Assembly: GCA_025435555.1 (NCBI GenBank)
Contig: JAIWWG010000052.1
Location: forward strand, 62,001-126,000
Origin: Chytriomyces cf. hyalinus JEL632
Taxonomy: Eukaryota; Chytridiomycota; Chytridiomycetes; Chytridiales; Chytriomycetaceae
DNA length: 64,000 nt
Direction: 5' to 3'
Within the stretch, counting starts at the first letter, position 1, and each line of letters opens with the position of its first letter. The position numbers were made by a program, and so were the translations under genes. Of this stretch, positions 23,453-34,738 are shown piece after piece. The notes below the pieces were generated by a model. It worked only from the letters and a program-made list of their open reading frames with translations. It ran no database searches and had not been told where the DNA came from.

Positions 23453-23614
23453 CCGTCTGCTGACACATTCTTCGCCATCAAGGCTGCGTACAATGGCAAC
23501 CATGTCGAGGTGTTGAGGTTGCTGGGTGCCGACCCTCGCGTGGACCCACGTATCAAATCAGAATATTCGCCGTCGCTGTGGGGGAGAATGATGGCATTAG
23601 GATCACTTGCATAA
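22342..23614 (+). CDS. F-box-like/ankyrin-repeat protein, copy 2
   Basis: Two exons (22342-22733, 22819-23614) give 395 residues. Residues 1-130 match copy 1 almost exactly (IECLPREILNMIVTYIP), then six to seven ankyrin repeats such as FGHVDIVQILLADPRVDP. This copy keeps an additional final repeat (NGNHVEVLRLLGADPRVDP) and ends SLWGRMMALGSLA, which is likely the ancestral C-terminus. The intron, including its CAC run, is identical to that of copy 1. Likely role: substrate receptor of an SCF-type ligase, by family. Both copies flank the EF2-like gene in the same orientation. Confidence 0.85.
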
Positions 23615-23788
23615 CACCTTTTTTGGCATCTTTTTTTTTTGTAATTTTTTTTGGGTCAGGTGCCTTACGAAGTAAAGTATTCTATTTTCAAGCAAACCCA
23701 AGAGGAAAGAAATAAAATAAGAAGAAGAGGTGTAAATGAATTTAGGCAGCAACAAAAAAGAAAGGCAGACAACACAAAGAGACGGCAT

Positions 23789-23814
23789 GTCTGTCTGTCT
23801 GTCTGTCTGTCTGT
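23789..23814. repeat. (GTCT)n microsatellite
   Basis: About six and a half perfect GTCT units just beyond the 3' end of the Kelch membrane gene. Confidence 0.95.
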
Positions 23815-23836
23815 ATATACAGCAGCTCGTTGACTT

Positions 23837-26800
23837 TTACTGCGGCTGTCGCTGCTGCTGCTGCTGCGGCGGTGCACTCCGATTTTGCTGCTGCGCGTTG
23901 TTGCTCTGTAACCGTGCTGGCGGGGCAAATCCACCCCTCACAACACCCCCACCAACTGCAAGCGCAGGAGGTACTATCACTGCAGGCGGAGGAGGCACTA
24001 TCACTGTTGCTGCGACTGGAGGTAAAGCTGCAGGCACTGCTGCGGCACTCGCAATGGCCCCACCTCCACCACCACCTTGGGCTCCATTGGCGCGTTGTTG
24101 AACGGAAGGCAACAGTGGTGCAACGAGGCTCCCAACTTGTTGCTGCTGGGTCTGTCCGGGTTGAGGAACGGCAGGATTCACTCCACCCCCACCTCCACCG
24201 CCACTCACAAGTTCATCCAATGCTGCAACCCCGGCAGCTTTTTCTGCAGTGACAGGCACCACTCCATTGGCAGGGTTTGTAAGTACACTGTTGAAGCGAA
24301 TAGCTTGCTCTCGCCACCAGCTGATGTCGGTGCTGGGAGGGTTCATGGCAACGGTGCTGCCAGCCGCAAGGACAATGCAATGGCGTGGGAACAGGCCGGT
24401 ACGCCCACTGTTGAGATTGAGGCCCCGGACAAATTGGCTGTGCGGGTTCACATGGAAGTCAGAGCTGAGACTGATGACATCACCCAGACGCTGGAAAATG
24501 AAAAATTATTCGTCACACGTTGCACAAAAGTTGACAAAATTCAGGGAAAAACCACTTACCAGTTCAATCTCGTCTTTTCCAACTGGACTGTGCGGTCCCA
24601 CAACAACTGCTTGATGCTCCCCCGTGTCTGCGTCTGTATTTACAGCAACTTCGTCCCCACTGGTACTGACGGGTGCAGCGGCCTCATTGCTTACTTCTTC
24701 ATTCACTGTGCTCCGGCTTTCTAATCTACCAGCCGCACTGCTACCCGTGCTGCCACTTTCTCCATTCTCAGAGCCCATCATTGCGGCATCGTAACTCGGT
24801 AAATCATGAACATGGCTCCCCGAACTGGAGCTTCCCCCAGCCTCTTCACCGCCCCCAGCAGAACCTCCCGCAACTGCAACAGAACTCGACACATTCCGTA
24901 CAGGAGCTCTGAAAACATTTATAGTCCCGTTTGCTCCATCCAGAGACTGCGGTGATCGCTGCTCATTCCCATTTGCGGTATTCATAGGTGCAGGTGCAAC
25001 AATTGGATGCGCTCCAGTCAACACTCTCCAAGACGCAATCAGTCTGTTTCGCGGCATATCGACAACCATTGAGTTTGGACCGTTTGCTGACGTGGATGTT
25101 GGACTTGTGACACCCTCTGCTTGGCCACCTCCTGCCCCAGACCCTGTCAACACAGTAGTTGGAGGAGCAGCACCAGAAACAGGGCCACCACCATTCAACG
25201 TCCGCACGCTTGAATTCGAACTGGCAGCGGCGGCAGCTGCAGCAGCTGCCGCAGCCGCGTCCATATTCCCACTCAAACTATCGCTCCGACTTTTCGCAAC
25301 ACCGCCTTTCCCAACAGGCATCTTAAAGATGCTCGGACGCCGAGTTCCACCCGATGCACCGGCACCGCTGGAAGATGAGGATCCATTGTTGTTGGCGGGT
25401 GATAACGGGGAGAGAGGGTATGCGCCATGGTCCAGTGAGCCGCCAAGGGTGCTCCGCCGGCGACGGCGTTGGTATGTGACGACTGCAATTACGGCGCTAA
25501 GAACAATAACAACAGTGACACCGATGGCTGCACTGATTGCTGGATTCGTCGGCACGCCCGTGTTTGTGGGAATCGCTGTCGAAGCTGGACGCACACGGAA
25601 AGTAAGTATCAGATATCGTCAAACTCAATTGCTTTGACATACCAGATTCCCTGTTAAAGTCACTGATGTTTGGTAACGAGGCATGATCCCACTCAATGCT
25701 CCAATTTGAAATATGATATCGAATAAGCCCACCCGTTTGATCTGCAACTGGACCTTGGTACTGAAGAAAACCGTAATTTGAGCATAAATACACAGTATGG
25801 CAACAGAGAAGAAAAAGACACTCAACTGGCAAAACAATGTGCACCTCCCCATCACCCACTGTCACAGCCTCTGCGCCAACCCATTTGGGCAAATCTGGAC
25901 GCTTCGGTCCACTACCTGAACCACCCACATTGGTTCCGCCACTCCAATCTTCCCAAAACCACATTCCATCATAACTCGCATTCAAAACCCAAAACCGATT
26001 GGAACTACTCGTAACCCATCCAGATGGATCAGCTCCATCTCCGTCACGAAACCCTGTAGTGTTCCCAAGTCCACCAGCGTACAAATATGCGCCGTCCCGT
26101 TTCCATGCATCCGCAAACGCAAAGTCAAGACACGTGGCCGAGTCCAAAACACAAGGTCCAACAACTTGCGCGTTTGTCAAAGTTGAATAGAAATTTGCGG
26201 GTGCCGTCGGAGTTGGAGATGCGGCGGTGGATGCTGTTGTTGCCGTAAGTCTCCCAGCAAGGGTTGTTGTTTGCGCAGATGGATTCGCAATGATTGGGTT
26301 GTTGGAATCATCCAATCCTGCGGTTGTTGTGGCGGTCATTGGGGGTTGATTATTCGGTTGCGTTGGATTAAGAGAAATGATATTCGTGATGTTGAAAGTC
26401 CCATTGGAGTTGGAAGGAATTGAGGGCGCGGATGATATTGTTAAATCATGAAGAGGACGTTTAAAGAATGGATCAAACGGCTGAAAATGAACGATATACG
26501 TTGATGCGGTGATTTGAGTAGTCATATCGAACGCGTAAATGAAATTTGCGGGTGAAAGAGGAATAATGCTGGCGCTGGTGCTGGTTCCTCCGGAGGTGTA
26601 GCCACCGTAGACAAGCATGATCTTATGGTTGAAGTTGCTCACAATCTTGGCTGACGAAGCCAAGGTGCGCTTGATTTGAAATTTCGAGTCCAGAGTGATG
26701 GTGGTGGCTGTGATTGGTGATGCCGGGTCTGAAGGTGTCGTAAGAGAGAGCCGTGTCATGGTGCTGATGGGCGTCAGCCAGTTCATCTGCCCACCGAGGA

Positions 26801-27603
26801 CGTAGAAGTTCCCAATGTCGTCTGATTCAGTGACATGGTTGTACGAAGAGACGGGGTTGTTGGGAGTAGTTTTCGTCCATGAATTCGAATCGAAATGAAA
26901 GCTGTACACGTCTAAATTGAAATCGGGGTTTTTGAACATGAGCGACGAATCCATGTTCGGGGACCGCACAAAGACCGAGGTTGATCCGCCAATGAGCCTG
27001 TGGTACCAATTTAGCAACACACAAAGTATGCGCGGGGGAAAAGGGCAGAATGAGAGTGGGAAAGAGTTGCAATCAAATAGAGTGATTGGACAAATCTGCT
27101 CACCACAGGGCATTCTGGTAAAGCGTCACTGTATGTCCGCACAGACCAACAGGTATCGATGGCAACCGCATCCACGTCTTTGAGGCGGGAGAGTACGCCA
27201 GCACGATCCCCTGGCATAGTGCAACTGAGGAGGAATTCGATTGACCAGACTGTGATACGGCGGGACTTGTGGCTGCAGGTTTGACTGTTCCTGAGATGGC
27301 TGACTCCAGTGACGGGTCAAGGAACCCGCCCGTGACAAAGAGCAGCCGTGAGATTGGGTCGAACACGCTGGCGCTCATTCCCAGTGTAGACGGTGTGCCG
27401 GGAACGGGCGTTGCGCTGCGCACGAACTGAGGCACTGTTGTGGTAGATGTGGCGGCTATTGTGGTGGTCGGGGTGCCAGAGCCCGTTGTTGCGGCTATTA
27501 TTGTTTCGGATGTTGTTGTCCCAGAGTCGGCCCATCCACTGCTGGTCTCTACATCGGTGGTCGTTGGTGACGGAGAACCATCGCCTGCGCTGCTACCGTC
27601 CAT
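23837..27603 (-). CDS. Kelch-type beta-propeller, single TM, SH3-tail membrane protein
   Basis: A Ser/Thr-rich N-terminus is followed by Kelch-like repeats (LLFVTGGFLDPS; GNFYVLGGQMNW; IMLVYGGYTSGG; GAYLYAGGLGNT). Then come one TM segment (AAIGVTVVIVLSAVIAVV), a basic stop-transfer YQRRRRR, a long Ser/Gly/Ala cytoplasmic region, and an SH3-like domain (DEIELRLGDVISLSSDF, GRTGLFPRHCIVL). The end is Pro/Gly/Gln-rich. The SH3 halves are split by an intron (24491-24559) that joins KDEIEL to RLGDVI, which validates the model; other introns lie near 27.1, 25.8 and 25.6 kb. The cytoplasmic part carries DLPSYDA, an LPxY motif able to bind WW domains. The ATG at 27603 gives no signal peptide, so a 5' exon may be missing. 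Likely a surface sensor or adhesion receptor. Confidence 0.75.
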
Positions 27604-27716
27604 TCTGCTGCTGCTGTGCTCCTGATTCGATTCGAGGTGCTGCGTTGTCACAGTGCACTTTGTCGATGATTTTTGTTTTTATGGTTACTTCGATTTTAAC
27701 TAAACCAGAACCAACC

Positions 27717-29236
27717 CTAGTACACCAGTACTCGCTCGGCCACGCGCTTATCCATCCCGGTCCAAACAGGCCATTCCTTCAAATCCCACCCACCGTATTC
27801 ATACTCAGTTCCCGCTTCGCGAACTTCAAAGTCTTTGGCATCTTCTTTTCCAAGGGCATAGTCAGTTGCCTCATTGAATTTGTGCGCGTCTTCAGATTTC
27901 AGAACTCTCAACACGGCATCCCCAACCTCGGCAGCAGTATACCTCCTGTTAAACCATCCCCAGATTCTCTTTGGAAAGCCAACCCAACCCACTTGATTCC
28001 GAGCTGGCACATAACCCACTGCAGGTACGCGCACCTGATCGATGGATGCTTCTTCCACCCGAAGTTCGGTGGGAGGATACAGCCAGTTTTTCTCATATTC
28101 GACTTTGGCCGCTGCCACCTCTGCCTTGTATGCATCTATGGTTGGTTGGTCAGTGCCGTGTGGATGAAGGACATAACGTTCGTCAGGCCGTGCGTGTGGC
28201 ACGTGAATCACTCCATAGTTTAAGCCTTGAAGTGTTTCTTTGTATGCTTCGGGTCCAATACAAACAAGGCCATCCTGAAGCAGATGGTACAACCACAAGG
28301 TCAGTGCCAATGTATCTCAGGAGTTTCAAAAACAAATGTAGAAACCTGAGGGTGGAATTCTTGTAAAAGTCGCCTACTTGAGCGCAAGACGAAATCTTCG
28401 GGAGATTCGCCGGCACGTGAAACAAACCAGGTGGATGAGTCCAGCCAGTTGAACGAAGGTGGGGCCGGTGGGGGCACCAGAGGGTCTTGCGTTTTACCCT
28501 TCCAGATGTAATCCCGCACACGCGCACGCAAGTGACCAGGTTGCGATGGATGCACAAGGTGATAGTCAACGGCCGCAGCGTCAAGAACTGTCAGGTAGAT
28601 TGAAGAGCAAGTTTCGGAGCGTAAGAAAGCGGAATCCAAGCCGAATCGAAGCGCACAATCACTCAACTGGGCTTCACGTAAAGTTCGAACCATTGCTTGC
28701 CCCAGTCCCCAGGAGGCAGACAGACAATCACTCTGCGAGGACGTTCGAGAATACCGCTGGCAGTGCTTGCGAAGGTGTTTTTGGCATATGCGCAGAACCT
28801 GTCTTGCGTGTTTGATAGTGCCCGGTTATCGTATACTGCCAAAGTGACGATCGTGCCAGTGATGCCCCAGAATATTTGCCATCCGCGACTGGATGATAAG
28901 TTATCAGGAAAACCAGAGTTAAGTAAGTCAGCATTGGTGATTGCTCGTGAATGAGACAAGGCGCAGTAAAAGAGCAGCTCAAAAACTTGAGGAAACTTTC
29001 GAATCGTACCTCGGCACCCATGCGGCCCAGCCAGTCTTCTCCTTGTTTGTGTTGTTGCTGTCAGTGTTCTTGATCGGCTCATTGCTTGTCCCAGTCGCCG
29101 CGAGACCGGCATTCCCTCGAACAGCAGTCCATCTGAGCGCACTTCCGTGTCTGGCTGTCCACGTGTGTTTGAGGGCAGTCGCAGGCAATATCCTCATCAT
29201 TTTGTCGATCGAAAAAATGCAAACCAACGACGTCAT
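27717..29236 (-). CDS. TIM54: Mitochondrial import inner membrane translocase subunit Tim54
   Basis: Component of the TIM22 complex that inserts carrier proteins into the inner membrane. Exons 29236-29010, 28888-28668, 28587-28346 and 28274-27717 give 415 residues, in frame throughout. Family marks: WVPSRGWQIFWGITGT then VYDNR (membrane anchor after a P-S-R-x-W motif), RRVIVCLPPGDWG, WFELYVKPILDAAAVDY, and GLVCIGPEAYKETLQGLNYG. The residue before the first splice is rebuilt as AG|T to give the P-S-R motif conserved in yeast Tim54. The N-terminal 50 residues are less certain, since an internal ATG is possible. Confidence 0.85.
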
Positions 29237-29535
29237 GTAAAGATTTGGATAGACCCACCAGGCTCACGTGTCGCCTATGATCTCATCGTAGCATGAGTCC
29301 GTCAGATCGACAATCTACTGGCGTCGGAACCAGGTACTGGCAATCGAGTGAGCCCAAGACAGCCAGACAGACCACCGTCTTTTCGTTGGAACCCAATCTG
29401 CGAGTGATAAAAATACGGAATCAACTGCCAGTACCATTACTTGTATTCATTTATTGCACTTCCTCTTCTGTTGGAGCAAGTTATTCAGGTTTGGTTGTTT
29501 TGAAAACGGGAGAGACAGTTTGTTCCCGCCACCTG

Positions 29536-32500
29536 TCAGCTGCCATCCGCTTCTCGCGGATGCTGCCATTGTGTTTGCATCGTATCCACATGGAAGTAGT
29601 ACCCAAAGTCCGCCCCTGAAGAGCCAGGAAACACATACCGCCACTCAGGAAACCCTTCAACACTCTCGGTTCCATCATCTTCACCACCACATTCCCCTCC
29701 AATTGTACATTCCCTTGAATCTGCGACAATAACAAGAGACCGCGGTAAGCTGGATGCACTATCTTGATTTCCAGGATTTGCAGCATTTGGATCATCTTGC
29801 GTCCATGCTTTCCAGCGGTCTCCGCTTGTCCGTTTGGATGGCCCGTTGCTGCCACTTTTTTCATGACTTTTGCTAGATGTTCCGGCTACATAATCCAATG
29901 GGACAGTCTTATATTCTTGAGGCAGAGTCCAAAATGTATCTCGTGTTTGCGGATTGCTGAAAGCACCAAATAAAAATTACCCACATCAGAAAAGATGCAA
30001 TGATGCAGAATTTTGCGTCACTTACAAGTAATATGCTGTATTTTTGGCAGTCAGGGTTTTTCGCCATAGGACTCCTTCGATTTCAACCAATTCTGGCAAA
30101 TCCGTTGAATCATCTGCGTCACAGCCAGAACTGCCGGCACTCTGGGTATTTGAAGTTTTGTCAGTATTTAACTTTATCAATTGTTGTGACCTACAAGACT
30201 GACCGTTTGAGTATCTGAAGGCGCAAGTGATTTTGCCTGTGAAAATGCGATAAAGGAACGAAATTCAGCAAGGTATTCATCACCAAGAGAAATGTCAAAT
30301 TGTCATGAGAAAAAAAAAAGACCAAGATGGAAAATAACGTTCAAACCTTTCCAGATGAAAAAGCAGCCGGTATAGCTTTCTTCAACACACCCGAAGCTGT
30401 CCTCCCAATTGATCCAAGCGTTGGCGGTGTCCCTAACCCGCCAGACAGCGATCCGGACGAGCTTTCATGTGAGACGTTATCGATCCTTCGTTTCAAAACC
30501 ATTTCGGGATCGTTGATGCTTGATTTAAATGCCTCAAGCCATCGCGTGCATGCAGCCTCGTCCATGAATGTGAAGCTGATTTCGCGCTTATCGACAAAAT
30601 ATTGCAGGTATACCGTTAGTTTTGAGTTGTATCGCAGAAGCGACGTTTCGTTCACTGAAGTTGACAGAAGCCGGTTACAATGGAGCATGAAGAAACGAAA
30701 AGAAACAGCGATGGGACATACTGTGTGAATTGGATTTGATCATGACAAGTTCGTGCATGTGGTAGACGTTTTCCATTGTATACCGACCCTTTCCAATGAT
30801 CTTGGAAACAATCAGAACTTCCTTAAACAGAGTCAAATGCCGCTCGCGTGTTTTGTTTAGCTGGCAAATTCCGTCCATCAAATACTTTTTATCGTGGAAT
30901 GGCAACGGCTGGACCATCGTGGGACAGAAAGAAAGCGCAGGAAAAAAGACAAAAACAAACAAGGTAAGCAATGGGAAAGATGCCAATAAAATGCAACTCA
31001 ACTATTGACGATTCGATTTTGGAAAGCAGCGAAATAACTTTCTCTTTCTTGTCAAGCGCTTGAGTCGCCTCATTGACTTTGGCAGCAATCGATTCCATTT
31101 TTTCGCTCGCTTTTTCGAGACCGGGATAGTCTGGCATGGTTTTCGACGTGTGTTTGAGAAGCTCCCGCAGCAACAGCGGGTACCTGATGATTGAGTTAAA
31201 TAAATATAGAGAATTCGATGTCATCGCCAAATTTTGCGCGTTTTTGGCTTACTTGCAAATCCGCTGCACTGGTTTTATCTGTCGAGATGTTCGAATTTTG
31301 AGCGAAACTCCTGCAGGTTGGTCGCACAAAAAAAAAAAAAATTGCTCACCAGAAATGATTCCAAGCTAAGCCCGCGGCTTGTCGGGTTCGACGAAAGCTG
31401 CTGCATATGATGCTTGAATTTCTCCTCCGACTGCAGTTTATGCACAAGTTTCATTGCGACGGGGTAGTTTCCGCAGTACGTCGTGTATGTATTGAAATCC
31501 TGTTTTTTTTTTTTTTTTTGAAAGTGAGCGTTAATTCTCGAATCGAAAGAAAGCAGCGCACTTTCGCTGTAAAAAAAAAAAAAGACTTGCATCATTCGCA
31601 GCTAGAAACACGCTGCTTATGTCCTCCATGTATTTCCATGCGCCTTGTGCGTCAGTTGAGGGGGCTTCTTCCTTCTTGGCGTTCAACCGGTTCAAAAGGC
31701 CCTTTTCGCACCAGATGACGTGGGTAAGCACCTTCACCAGAGATGCAAAACACATAGATCCCTGATGTTACCTGATTCGCTGTTATCAACTCTTCAGCGT
31801 TGGAAAATATTGACACCGCCGTCGATTCATCAATAACTTTCCACAATAGCAACTCCTGCTTGTGAAGCTGTAAGGCAATTTTTCAAGAAAAGGTGGATTC
31901 AGTTGGATTGAACGAAATATTCAACGGATTTGCGAAAAATCAGTTTTCGTACATTAATCATGATGCCGAGATCCCTGATATAGTCCGCCTCCGTCTCAAT
32001 CAACTCATAGACGACGGAAAGTCGCATCATTTCTTGTTTTGGTAGTCCAGCATTCAAAACCATCGCCGGCAGTTTTGGGTATAGTTTCGGTGTTCCAGTG
32101 CCGGCGGGTGGAGAAGATTGGGAGGACTGCTTGGGATTTATAGGACTACTAGCTTGCGGAATTTGCTCAGTCTCGCTTCGAACTTCTGAAACTCGACCAT
32201 TGTACAGTTCTGAAGTGGATCGAAGTCGAAGTGAATTTGCCAGACTTTTGCGCTCAACGTCTTGCGCAGGGAGTGCGGGTATTGAGGCCAACGCGTGAAG
32301 CTTCTTTTGCGAGACTTCGATGGAAGAGAGGCGCTTGGATATGATATCGATCGTTTGCAGCAAATTCTCGGCAAGCGTGAGGTTGTCGGATTGGATTTGG
32401 TCCAAACGGGAGGCAGTTTCAGAGAGCGCGCCTTTCAGCCTTTCGTCCAGAGTTTCAAGAGTTTTCAAAATCGTGGGTGCAAGAGTTTCATCGGTTGATT

Positions 32501-33452
32501 GCTGAGATGCGCTGGTTTTTGATTGACGATGATCTGTTCGAGATATTCGCGAAATTGTTTGAAGCGATTCCGATTCCTGAGACTGTTTATGAGAGAATGA
32601 TTCGACAGGCGCGTTACGCGCGAGTAACGGCCCTGATTCGAATTTTTGGTCTGTTTGTGATCGAGGCTGCGACGCGAGATTCGACAGTGACTGTGTGTTG
32701 TTTAAGTTTGCGGTTGCTGCTGCTGCGGCATCGTCAAAGGCCTGTTGTACTGACTGCACATCGAGGGTGCCAGTCGGGTGTTTAAAACCTTTTTCTTGCG
32801 AAAGTAACGCGAGTTGGAGAAGGTTTCTGAGGAAAGCATCATCGCCCTTTGGGTTCGCCTGCACAAATTCAAGCGGCCTGAAAATATGTTTCCTCACAAG
32901 ACCATATGTTATCAGAGCTGGAAGTCGGTGCAGTGTAAGTACAGATATGGAACCAATTCGATCATTTGCGAGCACGAACCTGCGGAAAACGAAGCAAGAT
33001 TCTCCAGAGAGGCCATTGCTGACATGACCGGCAATTCGTTTATCCTTGAAATAGTCCCAGGGTTTATCTTGTTCATGATTTTGCAGGGCACGACCCCAGT
33101 TCGCAATTTGTCCAATAGTTTTGTTCGATCCGAGACGCTCTCGCTCAAGTCGCCAAGTTCGGACTCCACCAGACCAGCAACCCTGCACAGTGCAGAAGTG
33201 AGAAAATATGCGCTGCGCTCTTTCCTTGAGAATGACTCACCAGGTCAAAGCCAAGTCCTTGAGTCGGTTGGGGGCAGCCGAGAGGGCAGCGGCGCGACCA
33301 ACTTCGATGTCAACCAGCGACCGTGACGGGGGCAAAGTCCGTCGCTGGTTCCCGGAGTCTGCAAAGGATCCTTCGACAGGCGAGCCCAGCTGCTGCTCCT
33401 GTTTCACGGCTGCGGACATTTTCAAGTAATTTTCAGGTTTGAAAGGGGGCAT
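29536..33452 (-). CDS. Rho-family GEF with CH, DH, PH and two WW domains
   Basis: Activates Rho/Rac/Cdc42 GTPases by nucleotide exchange. Domains in order: a calponin-homology segment (LLDKLRTGVVPCKIMNKINPG); a Ser-rich linker with coiled-coil potential (TLAENLLQTIDIISKRLSSI); DH (VVYELIETEADYIRDL through RICKYPLLLRELLKHTSK); PH (RHLTLFKEVLIVSKIIG to ACTRWLEAFKSSI); then two WW domains: LWRKTLTAKNTAYYFNPQT and EWRYVFPGSSGADFGYYF followed by TQWQHP. WW1 is split by an intron that rebuilds YYFNPQ. Joins SSGK|AKSLAPSDTQT|SAGSS link PH and WW in one frame series, so the WW part belongs to this gene. About 12 exons, so small errors are likely. The start at 33452 lies 58 bp from the divergent LRR gene. 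Confidence 0.8.
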
Positions 33453-33510
33453 TGTTCGGATTTCCTTCATCACAGACATCACAGAGATACAGAGATACAC
33501 ACAGCCGAAG

Positions 33511-34488
33511 ATGCCGCTTTCCCTTTTCTCCAACTCTTCGAGCTCACTCAGCACACTTGTTGAAAAGACGCGGGATTCTCGCGCGAAGCAATGTGATCTG
33601 GGATTCAAGTCGCTGAAACTGATTCCGGACTCTTTCTGTGAGCAACCAGCGATTTATATCCATCAAGGCCTGCTGTTTACTCACACTGAGTCACTTGTAA
33701 GGGTCCCTCCAGCACGTCACCCGCGTAAACTTGTGCGGGAACAAGTTGAATGCCCTGCCCGACGATATCGTGCATCTCAGCCGATTGGAAATGCTTTCGC
33801 TGTTTGGCAACCGGCTCGTTTCGCTGCCAAAGACCATCAGCTCCCTCAGAAACTTGAAGTACCTCGTTGTCAGCAATAATATGCTGTCTGGGTTTCCACC
33901 TGGATTTGGATCATGTCCATCACTGGTGCATCTCGACGCTTCAGTAAACAAAATCAAAGAACTTTCGCCCAATTTCAAGTTTTTAAGTAAGCGCTATTTG
34001 TTCTCTTCAGTACACTGGCATACTGAGGGATGTGTTGATATATGTCCCGCATCCCACAGCGACACTCAGATCACTGCATCTCTCCCACAATGAGTTGACG
34101 CAGATTCCTGAAGAGATTGGCAACCTGACGAAGCTTCATACCGTAAGTGTGGGTTGAATTTTTTCTTGTGTGCGGGGAAGCTGATGTCCACCCTTGTGAT
34201 TTTCAGCTTGCCCTCAGTGACAACCGCCTGGCGAGTCTTCCGTCAACAATTGGAGGTTTGACGAAGCTGAACCAGCTCAGACTCGAAGGCAACTGCCTGA
34301 CCACGTTGCCCAAAGAGTTGGCGGATGCAATTGGTGCCAGTGTAGCAGGTGTGAGCGTTGAGGACAACCCGCTGGACGAGGGGTTGCGCGAGGTTATGCA
34401 GTCTGCAGGGATGGGTGGGGTGGTTGCTCTGATGAGGAGGTTGAGTTACGAAGCGCGCTTCCCTTTGAAAGCAGCAGCAGATGAATGA
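33511..34488 (+). CDS. Leucine-rich-repeat protein (LRRC57-like)
   Basis: Exons 33511-33637, 33702-33986, 34060-34142 and 34207-34488 give 258 residues. It is almost all LRRs of the plant/RAS-binding type: VTRVNLCGNKLNALPDDI, LEMLSLFGNRLVSLPKTI, LKYLVVSNNMLSGFPPGF, LHLSHNELTQIPEEIGNL, LALSDNRLASLPSTIGGL, LRLEGNCLTTLPKELADA. A short capping helix follows. The small size and the absence of other domains resemble animal LRRC57. Such proteins are protein-interaction scaffolds and the partner is unknown. It shares a very short bidirectional promoter with the RhoGEF. Confidence 0.85.
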
Positions 34489-34738
34489 AAAGATAAACAG
34501 ACGCTCTCGCAATACAAAGAGGCATCCATTAAGAGCACAGCAGAAAGAAGGTGAACAGCTGTTTTGTTTGTTCGTCCAGACAGACGGACAGGCACGCACG
34601 AATTTGCACATGTCCAAGATAATTGCGCAATCGCTTCTTTGGGGGGGGGAAAACACCATTTTTTGGGGAAGACGAAAACGAAAACTGATATAAATTTGGA
34701 CAGCGTCCTTCACATTTTCCAACATTCAAAAACCAGAA

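Noticed and set aside
23789-23814. (GTCT)n array as a possible CRISPR or satellite
   Set aside because: Simple four-base microsatellite with no spacers.
23736-24252. Plus-strand Cys/Ala-rich frames over the 3' end of the Kelch gene
   Set aside because: Antisense of Gln/Pro/Gly-rich low-complexity coding sequence.
27447-28223. 258-codon plus-strand frame
   Set aside because: Lies opposite the last exon of TIM54 and the 5' end of the Kelch gene; no domain, no splice signals.
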